Origin: JBBQWT01 sp038210375 | Lineage (GTDB): Bacteria; Acidobacteriota; Terriglobia; Terriglobales; Acidobacteriaceae | Length of the DNA stretch: 64,000 bases | NCBI GenBank assembly: GCA_038210375.1 | Contig: JBBQWT010000013.1 | Location: 31,823 to 95,822, forward strand | Direction: 5' to 3' | In this document: piece by piece, positions 1 through 7,042 of the stretch | Layout: the number at the start of each line of letters is the position of its first letter | Position numbering within the stretch: position 1 is the stretch's first letter | The notes under the pieces: generated by a model | The model's database searches: none | Seen by the model: only the letters and a program-made list of their open reading frames with translations | Told to the model about the DNA's origin: nothing | Program-made: the position numbers and the translations under genes

Positions 1-926
1 ACAACGTGGCCCTCAAGCACGGTGGATTTTCGGTCTTTGCCGGCGTGGGCGAGCGCACTAGAGAAGGCAACGACCTGTGGCTGGAAATGCAGGAATCCGG
101 GGTGGTCAATATCAGCGACTTCGAGAAATCCAAGGTCGCGCTGGTGTACGGCCAGATGACCGAGCCCCCCGGCGCGCGCCTGCGGGTGGCGCTTTCCGCG
201 CTCACCGTGGCCGAATACTTCCGCGACGTTGAAGGCGCCGACACCCTGCTGTTCGTGGATAACATCTTCCGCTTTACCCAGGCGGGGTCTGAAGTTTCCA
301 CCTTGCTGGGCCGCATGCCCTCGGCCGTAGGCTACCAGCCCAACCTGGCCACCGAAATGGGAGAGCTGCAGGAACGCATCACCTCCACCCGCAAAGGCTC
401 GGTCACCTCGGTGCAGGCCATCTACGTTCCCGCCGACGATTTCACTGATCCCGCTCCGGCCACCGCGTTCGCCCATCTCGACGCGACTACCGTTTTGTCG
501 CGCGCCATCTCCGAGCTGGGAATTTATCCGGCGGTCGATCCCCTGGCGTCTACCTCGCGCATTCTCGATCCCCGCGTGGTGGGCAAGGAACACTATGACG
601 TGGCCCAGGGCGTGAAGCGCATCCTGCAGCGCTATAAGGATCTGCAGGACATCATCGCTATTCTCGGCATCGATGAGCTCAGCGAAGATGATAAGCTCAC
701 CGTCGCCCGCGCCCGCAAGGTGCAGAAGTTCCTTTCGCAGCCGTTCTTTGTCGCCCAGCAGTTCACCGGGCTGGAAGGCCGCTATGTAAAAATTGAAGAT
801 ACCGTTCGCAGCTTCAAGGAGATCATCGAAGGCAAGCACGACGATATTCCCGAGCAGGCGTTCTACTTGAAAGGCGACATCAACGAAGTGCTGGAATCGG
901 TGGCGAAGGAAAAATCAGCGGCCTGA
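1..926 (+). CDS. atpD: ATP synthase F1 subunit beta, 5'-truncated by the window edge
   Basis: Catalytic beta subunit of the F1 ATP synthase, which makes ATP from ADP and phosphate at the cytoplasmic face of the inner membrane. The visible ~307 residues run in frame from the first bases of the window, so the true start and the P-loop lie upstream. Family landmarks are clear: GVGERTREGNDL near the beginning, the Walker B segment LLFVDNIFRFTQAGSE, the conserved PSAVGYQP and the DPLASTSR stretch, followed by the C-terminal helical domain. It is followed after 20 bp by atpC, the usual end of an atp operon. The valine codon GTG at position 6 is internal and is not a start. Confidence 0.97.
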   Translation, partial: NVALKHGGFSVFAGVGERTREGNDLWLEMQESGVVNISDFEKSKVALVYGQMTEPPGARLRVALSALTVAEYFRDVEGADTLLFVDNIFRFTQAGSEVSTLLGRMPSAVGYQPNLATEMGELQERITSTRKGSVTSVQAIYVPADDFTDPAPATAFAHLDATTVLSRAISELGIYPAVDPLASTSRILDPRVVGKEHYDVAQGVKRILQRYKDLQDIIAILGIDELSEDDKLTVARARKVQKFLSQPFFVAQQFTGLEGRYVKIEDTVRSFKEIIEGKHDDIPEQAFYLKGDINEVLESVAKEKSAA

Positions 927-946
927 TCGGGGCAGCATAAGACCGC

Positions 947-1375
947 ATGGCAGATACTTTTCAGCTCGAGATTGTGACCCCCGACCGGCTGCTGGTCAGC
1001 GAGGCGGTTTCGGAGGCGCAGATTCCCGGCAGCAACGGCTACCTGGGAATACTCCCCGGCCACGCGCCACTGATCACCGAGCTGGCGGTGGGCGAAATCA
1101 GCTACAAGAGCGGCGCCCAGAGCGAGCGCATCGCGGTGGCCTGGGGGTTCGCCGAGGTTTTGCCCGACAAAGTTACGGTGATTGCCGACACCGCGGAGCG
1201 AGCGTCGGAAATTGACGTTGCCCGCGCGCGGGAGGCGAAAAAACGCGCCGAGGAACGCTTGCAGGCTACGGCTACAGAGACCGATTTCCAGCGGGCCGCG
1301 CTGGCGCTACAGCGCGCGGAAAATCGCCTCAAGACCGCGAATCCCGGCGCAGACATGGCAAATCTAGTTCCGTAG
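947..1375 (+). CDS. atpC: ATP synthase F1 subunit epsilon
   Basis: Epsilon subunit of F1, part of the central stalk and an inhibitor of ATP hydrolysis. The 142-residue length is normal. The N-terminal beta-sandwich is recognisable from FQLEIVTPDRLLVSEAV and the GSNGYLGILPGHAPLIT loop. The C-terminal part (about residues 90-135) is the charged helical hairpin, rich in Ala, Arg and Glu. It starts at an ATG 20 bp after atpD and should be co-transcribed with it. No later gene continues the operon closely, so this looks like the operon end. Confidence 0.95.
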   Translation: MADTFQLEIVTPDRLLVSEAVSEAQIPGSNGYLGILPGHAPLITELAVGEISYKSGAQSERIAVAWGFAEVLPDKVTVIADTAERASEIDVARAREAKKRAEERLQATATETDFQRAALALQRAENRLKTANPGADMANLVP

Positions 1376-1469
1376 TGGGAGTTTCAGGAATTCTGCCGCG
1401 TTCCTGCGCGCAGGCAGCGTGAATCTGATACATTGCCTCGCCGGGGTTTCCGGCAGAATGGCATTGCCG

Positions 1470-2300
1470 ATGGCGATAAGTTTTCAAGCGGCGGGAAAAA
1501 CCGATGTGGGCTGCGTGCGCGCCAATAATGAGGATAACTTTGGCTTCGACGAGCGCTACGGTATCCACGTGGTTTGCGATGGCATGGGCGGGCACGAGGC
1601 CGGGGAAGAGGCCAGCCAGCTCGCCGTCCAAACTGTGCTCGACTATTTTCGCAATGCCGGCGAAGACCGGCGCTATCCCGCGCCGATCATGGCCGTCGAG
1701 GGCGCGTCCGTCCGGTCCAGCGCCCTGGCCAGCGCGGTTCACCTGGCCAATAAAGCGGTGTACGGCGCCGGCTCCGGCCACAGCGCCGATCGCCGCATGG
1801 GCTCAACCATAGTATGCGTCCTCACCGAAGGTGATTTCTATTCCACCGCCCACGTGGGAGACAGCCGCATCTACCGCATTCGCGACCACGCCATCGAACA
1901 GCTTACCGAGGACCACTCGCTGGTGATGGAACAGGTGCGCCGCGGGCTCATCACCCGCGAAGAGGCCGAGCACTCCCAGCACCAGAACATCATCGTGCGC
2001 GCGCTGGGCAGCGAGGATTCCGTGCAGCCCGATGTGGATGAACAGCTTGCCCTGGTCGGCGACCGCCTGCTGCTGTGCAGCGACGGCTTGACCCGGCATC
2101 TATCTTCCGCGACGCTCCTGCAGATCATTGACCACGCACCCACCCCGGACGAAGCGTGCGCGATTCTGGTGGCCGCGGCCCGCGACGCGGGCGGAGAAGA
2201 TAACATCACTTGCATGGTCATTCGCGCCGGCAGCCGCCCCTGGTACCGCCCAGGCAGCTCTTCGCCCGGAGGCAAGCCGGCATGGCAAAGCTCTTTTTAA
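1470..2300 (+). CDS. PP2C-family serine/threonine protein phosphatase
   Basis: Metal-dependent (PPM/PP2C, Stp1-like) phosphatase that would remove phosphate from Ser/Thr residues of proteins in the cytoplasm. The metal-binding and structural motifs are present: RANNEDNF near the N terminus, CDGMGGHEAGEEA, GDSRIYRIRD, LLCSDGLTRHL and the terminal DNITCMVI. I chose the ATG at 1470 because the family domain begins there; an ATG at 1458 and a GTG at 1419 are in frame, and none has a clear ribosome binding site. Its last 19 bp overlap the start of the FHA gene, so the two are translationally linked. A phosphatase beside a phosphothreonine reader suggests a Ser/Thr phosphorylation circuit whose kinase is not visible here. 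Confidence 0.9.
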   Translation: MAISFQAAGKTDVGCVRANNEDNFGFDERYGIHVVCDGMGGHEAGEEASQLAVQTVLDYFRNAGEDRRYPAPIMAVEGASVRSSALASAVHLANKAVYGAGSGHSADRRMGSTIVCVLTEGDFYSTAHVGDSRIYRIRDHAIEQLTEDHSLVMEQVRRGLITREEAEHSQHQNIIVRALGSEDSVQPDVDEQLALVGDRLLLCSDGLTRHLSSATLLQIIDHAPTPDEACAILVAAARDAGGEDNITCMVIRAGSRPWYRPGSSSPGGKPAWQSSF

Positions 2301-3016
2301 GATACGAGGGCACGGTGCTGAATGAGATCACCCTGGCCAAGGCGGTGGTGACCATCGGCCGCTTGCCCGACAACCTGATCGGCATTGAAAATCTGGCGGT
2401 CTCCAGCCACCATGCCCGCATCCTGTGGCGCGATGATCAGTATTTTCTCGAAGACAACAACAGCCTCAACGGAACTTACATCAACAACCGCCGGGTCAAC
2501 CGCTCCCCGTTAAAGGATGGAGACGTGATCCTGGTAGGCCGCCATACCCTGGTTTTCAAGGACGACCTGGAGCGGGCGCGGCCCCGCGTCCGCATGCCCG
2601 CGCCGCCGGTGCTCACCGGGATGGATGAAACCATGGTGCTGGCCAGCAAGAAACCCGCCGAAGAGATGCGCGAGCCCGGCATGGCCACCGCCCCCATCGC
2701 CGCTCCCGAGCCGGTAGGCCCGCCCGGCGTGCTCACGGTGCTGGTCGGCAAAACCGATAAGAAAGAATATGTGATGAGCGAAAAGCTCACCATCATCGGC
2801 GGCTCCAAGATCGCCGACATCAGGATCAAAGGCTGGTTCGTCCCCGACGTGCTGGCCATCATCAACCGGCGCGGCAACAAATATTTCGTCTCCCCGCAAA
2901 AAAAAGACGCGGGCACCCGGCTCAACGACGACTTTATCAACGGCCAGAAAGAGTTGAAGGATGGAGACGTAATCCACCTGAAGGGCCTGAAGTTGATCTT
3001 TGGATTGCGCGAATAG
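2282..3016 (+). CDS. Double FHA-domain protein
   Basis: A 244-residue protein of phosphopeptide-reading type. The first FHA domain (about residues 1-90) has the canonical core TIGR, then SSHHARI and the NSLNGTYIN loop that contacts phosphothreonine. A Pro- and Ala-rich linker (about 95-145) leads to a second, more divergent FHA-like fold (about 150-240) with IIGGSKIADI and a TRLNDDFING loop. In the second copy the classical Ser-x-x-His is not visible, so it may bind something other than phosphothreonine. The start at 2282 lies inside the end of the PP2C gene, giving a 19-bp overlap. An in-frame extension back to 2210 exists but would overlap the phosphatase more and does not look like FHA sequence. 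Confidence 0.88.
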   Translation: MAKLFLRYEGTVLNEITLAKAVVTIGRLPDNLIGIENLAVSSHHARILWRDDQYFLEDNNSLNGTYINNRRVNRSPLKDGDVILVGRHTLVFKDDLERARPRVRMPAPPVLTGMDETMVLASKKPAEEMREPGMATAPIAAPEPVGPPGVLTVLVGKTDKKEYVMSEKLTIIGGSKIADIRIKGWFVPDVLAIINRRGNKYFVSPQKKDAGTRLNDDFINGQKELKDGDVIHLKGLKLIFGLRE

Positions 3017-3100
3017 CCGCGAAGCCGTCTGGGTGTTCCTTCCGAAATTATCAGGTAAAAACCAAGCGACGATCAAGACCTCACGCTTTGCTATTGATCT

Positions 3101-3419
3101 TGCAGTTGTTCCCAGGCAAGAACCTCAAGAAGTTACATAAGAAAACTTAACCAGCAAAGACGCCCTACAGACTTGTCATTCTGGAGCGAGCTCTTGCCTC
3201 TTGTTTGAGCGAAGAACCTCGCGTTTTCTCTTGCCTGCCTCTGTTCCTTCGGACCTCAAGGAGTTGCATAAGCAAAGCTAAACAGCAAGGAACCCCCCAT
3301 GGAGTTGTCATTCTGACGCCCCCCCGCTTCACCGGGGCGAGGAAAAACTTCCTACTGTTCAACAGGGCTTTCGGTTGTGATGATTTGACTGAACCACTCT
3401 CTGCTGAGGATCCGTGTAA
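3101..3419. repeat. 319-bp dispersed repeat, copy 1 (family A)
   Basis: This segment is nearly identical to 4777-5095. It is itself a head-to-tail pair of related units. Each unit has a CCTCAAG(A/G)AGTT(A/G)CATAAG stretch and then TTGTCATTCTG. The first continues with a GAGCGAGCTCTTGCCTC block, and the second with a GC-rich palindrome around CCCGCTTCACCGGGG. Shorter relatives occur at 21985, 25287 and 25606 (inverted) and in both copies of the duplicated glnD spacer. The final 61 bp encode the C terminus of the neighbouring minus-strand gene. Confidence 0.9.
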
Positions 3420-3898
3420 GACGCACACCGGACGGAAGAGTCAGCCGCCAATAGTTTATTGACAGTAATTGAAAACCTGGGCTGCTTCTCGATCCGCTTG
3501 ATTGCCGAAGCGAGATGCTCTTGGGTCCACGTACCGCCAAGTGGGGGATTTACAAAAGACACACCTTCAAGATCATCCTTCGACAGAACAAAACTGGCGT
3601 TGTTCTGGACATTGAAGACTTGACCGCCACGATCTTCAGTCAGGAAGATGGTAAATACTGAACCGTTCGTTCGGATAGGAGACGAATAGTTCACGACGTA
3701 AAGAACTATTTCTCCCGGATATGATTTCTCGTCAAGAAAGTAGCCAAAACTCAACTTAGTAGCATTCGAGGATGGAAGTTGATTCTTTTCCGCAAGGCAG
3801 TGGGCAGCGCGGATCAAGACCATTGGCGTGCCCTTCTGCGAATGAGCATTCGCGCTTAAAGAGATAAGTAACAATATTCTTAACATGACTTTCTTCAA
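3359..3898 (-). CDS. Hypothetical secreted protein with a repeat-encoded C terminus
   Basis: I do not recognise this 179-residue protein. It starts with a plausible Sec signal peptide (MKKVMLRILLLISLSANAHS) and continues as a soluble, moderately charged domain with alternating hydrophobic stretches that suggest beta structure. An internal match to a known family is not evident. The last roughly 20 codons (from about SYTDPQQR on) lie inside the 319-bp repeat, so the present C terminus was probably created when the repeat was placed here, and an older stop may be lost. It stands alone on the minus strand. Composition is less GC-rich than the flanking core genes, consistent with acquired DNA. 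Confidence 0.6.
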   Translation of the reverse strand: MKKVMLRILLLISLSANAHSQKGTPMVLIRAAHCLAEKNQLPSSNATKLSFGYFLDEKSYPGEIVLYVVNYSSPIRTNGSVFTIFLTEDRGGQVFNVQNNASFVLSKDDLEGVSFVNPPLGGTWTQEHLASAIKRIEKQPRFSITVNKLLAADSSVRCASYTDPQQRVVQSNHHNRKPC

Positions 3899-4387
3899 AG
3901 CACACGTCGTCTTGGTCTAAAGGTTCGAACTTTGCAGGTGACCGGTCAAACTAAAATTTATCGTATTCTCAAGTGGCGAGACATGCTCAGCTCCAACCGT
4001 TTGGGTATCAAGTGAGTCGGCGCTTCTACAATCCTATTGAGAAAGCAATCCAGGGGCCACGCGGTGCTTAAGAACACTGGCGGCAGTAACCACTGAAAGT
4101 AATAAAGCAGAGATGGTTGGCGCCTGGTATCTCTTGAGCCCTCTACTCATGGCCGTGAGATTATGCCAAAAAGGTCAGGCGAGTTCCCGAAAGCCCAAAC
4201 ATCTTGTGCAGCGATGGCTCGCCCACTCATTGCGTGCCGCAATGAAGTAGGGCACCCCAATCTCCTCGGCACCCGGCGTTTCTAGTCTTGGCGAAGGACA
4301 GCCGCCTCCGCAGATTCAGCCATTGTCTCCTAATTCGTAAATGATTACGGGATTGAGAGAAACAACAGTGACCTCGGTTCCCTCCAG
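3899..4387. other. Intergenic stretch without a recognisable gene
   Basis: About 490 bp with no convincing coding sequence on either strand. It contains the 27-bp repeat at 3995-4021. The remainder has lower GC than the core genes, and I see no RNA gene or clear promoter in it. Confidence 0.5.
3995..4021. repeat. 27-bp repeat, copy 1
   Basis: The segment AACCGTTTGGGTATCAA plus ten more bases is repeated at 5725-5751 with two mismatches. Both copies lie about 90-100 bp upstream of a small minus-strand gene (starts at 3898 and 5634), and both loci have the 319-bp family A repeat on the 3' side. It may be a shared promoter or operator region, or the edge of a duplicated locus. Confidence 0.7.
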
Positions 4388-4696
4388 TCAGATTTCATCC
4401 AACTTGCGCTTTACCTCTGCAATTGGCCAGTTTCCCTCTAGCCCATTCGCGATAAGGTTCAACTGCTCCTTCCCTTGAAGTACCTGGTAGCGATCCGGTT
4501 TAGTCCGCATGAGTAAAAGGTTTCTCTCATGGAAATTCGCCCAGAAATGCGTGGCGGCTTCATATGCTAGCTTTGCGACCGGATCGGATGCAGGTGACTC
4601 CAGGCTATTGAATTCCTCCCAAAACTCGGATTCTGAGATTGTCTGGCTGGCTGCCGCTCGGAGCAAGGTACCCAATCTCTTATGTTCTAGTCCCAC
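4388..4696 (-). CDS. Small hypothetical protein
   Basis: A 102-residue protein of unknown function, starting at a GTG. It is hydrophilic and predicted to be mainly alpha-helical from its even spread of Leu, Ala and Glu (for example LLRAAASQTISESEFWEEF). There is no signal peptide or membrane segment. It lies between the two copies of the family A repeat, and its size and setting resemble immunity-type or orphan accessory genes, but no motif confirms that. Confidence 0.5.
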   Translation of the reverse strand: MGLEHKRLGTLLRAAASQTISESEFWEEFNSLESPASDPVAKLAYEAATHFWANFHERNLLLMRTKPDRYQVLQGKEQLNLIANGLEGNWPIAEVKRKLDEI

Positions 4697-4776
4697 GTCT
4701 GTCTACTCCCACGCCTGCGTCGAGCCTTTGAGTGTACAAAAATTAGGGAAACGTCCCGTCTGTCCCCGCATTGCCA

Positions 4777-5095
4777 TGCAGTTGTTCCCAGGCAAGAACC
4801 TCAAGAAGTTACATAAGAAAACTTAACCAGCAATGACCCCCTACAGTCTTGTCATTCTGGAGCGAGCTCTTGCCTCTTGTTTGAGCGAAGAACCTTGTGT
4901 TTTATTTTGCCCTGCCCCTGTTCCTCCGGACCTCAAGGAGTTGCACAAGCAAAGCTAAACAGCAAAGTCCCTCTATGGAGTTGTCATTCTGACGACCCCC
5001 GGCGTCACCGGGACGAGGAAGAACCTCTACTGTTCAACAGGGCTTTCGGTTGGGATGATTTTACTGAACCATCTCTCTGCTGAGAATCCGTGTAA
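4777..5095. repeat. 319-bp dispersed repeat, copy 2 (family A)
   Basis: Second long copy of the repeat at 3101-3419, in the same orientation, with scattered mismatches. The same internal order is kept: CCTCAAGAAGTTACATAAG block, GAGCGAGCTCTTGCC block, second CCTCAAGGAGTTGCA block, GTCACCGGGA region, and the shared ending AATCCGTGTAA. It lies immediately 3' of the minus-strand gene at 5176. Confidence 0.9.
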
Positions 5096-5175
5096 ATCAC
5101 GGGAGGGCAGCTTTCATAGCGTCGGTTGCCTGTCATGCCGCCGTGCCACATAGACCTAGCCAAGCCTCTGCCATC

Positions 5176-5634
5176 TCATTTTGTTGTTGTGGGCGAGAAG
5201 GGATCTTCACTGGTTGCGAGCGTAGGGACATCCTCTAGCCACGAGAACGCAACTTCGCTGGCAGCCAGGTAGAAAAAGGAGTTCCACTCTTCCAGGAAAA
5301 ACCGGTAGGCTGTGGCATCTGATGGCAGTTTGCTCAGGAGTAGGTCTGTGCCAGGATTCTGGCCAAGCGCTACCGAGTCACCAGACACTCCGATTCCCCT
5401 GCCGCTAAGAGCGAACCTATAGTTCGGGTCAGGCGGCTCCATAAAGAAGAGACTGACCGACTTCGCCTCTAGTATTCCGACACGGTAAAGCTCCCGATCT
5501 TCATCCGCGTCCGCGCTGACATGCACAGATATTTTGACTGTGGCACATTGCTCCACGCTATCGAGAGAGACTTGCAGGATCGTCGCGTCGTGGAACCCGT
5601 TCGGTAACGATTGTTCAACTTCTTCAAAAGTCAT
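5176..5634 (-). CDS. Hypothetical cytoplasmic protein
   Basis: A 152-residue protein of unknown function. The ATG at 5634 is preceded by a GGAG eleven bases upstream; a GTG at 5682 would add 16 residues without a clear ribosome binding site. The N-terminal NGFHDATILQVSLD segment, a GFHDA motif followed by beta strands, resembles small bacterial proteins often seen as immunity or orphan genes; I offer this only as a resemblance. It has the 319-bp repeat on its 3' side and the 27-bp repeat on its 5' side, the same bookends as the gene at 3359-3898, although the two proteins are unrelated by eye. Confidence 0.55.
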   Translation of the reverse strand: MTFEEVEQSLPNGFHDATILQVSLDSVEQCATVKISVHVSADADEDRELYRVGILEAKSVSLFFMEPPDPNYRFALSGRGIGVSGDSVALGQNPGTDLLLSKLPSDATAYRFFLEEWNSFFYLAASEVAFSWLEDVPTLATSEDPFSPTTTK

Positions 5635-5724
5635 TTCTATCCGTTCTCCAGTCACCACGGGCGCCGTCGAGCAGTTGCTCACCCAGGATTCCTTATCGCT
5701 CTGATCCTAAAATGTTCGAACTCG

Positions 5725-5751
5725 AACCGTTTGGGTATCAAATGAATCGGC
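5725..5751. repeat. 27-bp repeat, copy 2
   Basis: Matches 3995-4021 with two mismatches and lies 91 bp upstream of the start at 5634 on the minus strand. The neighbouring bases (TAAAATGTTCGAAC) also resemble the region just upstream of the gene at 3898, so the similarity extends beyond the 27 bp in broken form. Confidence 0.7.
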
Positions 5752-5891
5752 TTTGAAGGCATTGGGTTCCCCCACGAAGAATCCAGTTGCCGGGCATTTG
5801 TTGTGTGCCGGGTCTTTAGTAATCGCCGAACAATTTTGGTGCTTCAAGGATTTGCTGACCACGGAAGGATTCGCTAAAGTTGATTCGCTCG

Positions 5892-6293
5892 CTACAGCCT
5901 TGCGTTGCCCGCAACCCGTCCGCTCGAATCCAACTCTCGTTTAACCCGGAAGTAGAGCAGTGAGCCGATGGATAAACCAACGACAATACCGATCAACGCC
6001 CCTAGCAGGTAGTCACGAGTTGTTCCTGTGTTGAACGCAAGACCGAAGAGACCCAAAAGTAGCGCCCATCCCCAAATGTGAAACACGCTTTTTCGCCTCT
6101 GGTTATAGGCGGTAGTCAGAAGACCAAGAAGGCACCCGAGAACGCACCCACTTGCAAAAAATGCAACGATATTCTCCCAGTCACTTGTCCCAAATGTAGT
6201 GGCTTGTTTAGAGGCTACAAGGGCGGACGCACCGCCCACCCCGAAGCTCCAGATCAACACGCGCCGAACTGATGAACGAGTTGTGCCAGTCAT
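5892..6293 (-). CDS. Small integral membrane protein
   Basis: A 133-residue protein with about four hydrophobic segments: VLIWSFGVGGASALVA, IVAFFASGCVLGCLLGLL, HIWGWALLLGLFGLAF and LLGALIGIVVGLSIGSLLYF. The basic loops (YNQRRKS, VKRELDSS) fit an inner-membrane protein. The ATG at 6293 has a GAGG ribosome binding site six bases upstream, better than the in-frame ATG at 6320. Function is unknown, and there are no charged residues inside the membrane segments that would suggest a transporter. It is transcribed alone in the accessory patch. Confidence 0.65.
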   Translation of the reverse strand: MTGTTRSSVRRVLIWSFGVGGASALVASKQATTFGTSDWENIVAFFASGCVLGCLLGLLTTAYNQRRKSVFHIWGWALLLGLFGLAFNTGTTRDYLLGALIGIVVGLSIGSLLYFRVKRELDSSGRVAGNARL

Positions 6294-7042
6294 CGCTGTA
6301 CCTCGAACTTGTTTTTCCACGGGTCTAGGGTGAGCACGGGTGCTCCTCGAACGGAAGACCTGCCCTCAATCCACGAACGGGTCTATGACTGCTTTAGCCC
6401 GGATGTGTAACTGGTGTTCTTTATCTCAGTGTCCATCCGGGTCCCAACTACCCCTCGGAGAGGGTTATTATTCACCTCCGCATTCTTTCGCGCACTGGAG
6501 ACCCCGCCGGCCTGCTTGCTGACCCGCCAATGGACTGCGGTGAGAGGCTTCATAAGCCAGCTTGCCCCCACACCCCATTCCCCGCTCCAACCGGAAACCA
6601 GACTACCGAAGTTCGTCGTAACTCACCCTGGTGGCAGGCCAGATCGACAAACGTAATCTAAGGAGCCTACACGGGAAGCCACGTCGGTCAAGATGTTTGT
6701 GTTTTTTGTTTCACAATCCGGAATTGTCCGCCACAGCCAAAGTCGGACAGCCGGGGCTTCGACTGCTTTCTGGCATTCTCCAACGGCCAACCTTTATCCC
6801 GCTGAGCCGCATCCTTAGAGTGTTATCTCTCTAGCGGCCCCCCGCCGTCCGGCTAGAGAGTTGTGGCAAATCCTCTTTTGGCTCGAAGACTGCCTGCGGA
6901 TGAATGATCGAATGCACGTTCTTTCAGCATTAAGGCTCCATCCGCTGCCGTCGGCCAGCCCGGCGTCATGCCCTTCCATCTCTGTACTGTCCCCAGCATT
7001 GCCCCCAAAACATCAACCCGGTCATCTCTCTGGGAGAGGAAA
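6294..7042. other. Long leader region before the poly-HAMP kinase
   Basis: About 750 bp between a minus-strand membrane protein and the large kinase. Short open frames on both strands have no recognisable protein character, and I regard the region as non-coding. It contains the stem-loop at 6827-6860 and must hold the promoter of the kinase operon; I could not pick a convincing -35/-10 pair. Confidence 0.5.
6827..6860. promoter_or_regulatory. Perfect 9-bp inverted repeat upstream of the kinase operon
   Basis: CTCTCTAGC at 6827-6835 and GCTAGAGAG at 6852-6860 are exact reverse complements separated by 16 GC-rich bases. No T-run follows, so it is not a standard intrinsic terminator. It lies about 180 bp before the kinase start and could be an operator or an RNA hairpin in the leader. 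Confidence 0.4.

Noticed and set aside
3101..5095. Possible CRISPR-like array from repeated blocks
   Set aside because: Repeats are long (319 bp), only two in tandem region, and separated by genes; no short regular repeat-spacer pattern or cas genes.
6340..6834. Several 60-80 codon frames on both strands
   Set aside because: No ribosome binding sites, no protein-like composition, mutually overlapping.
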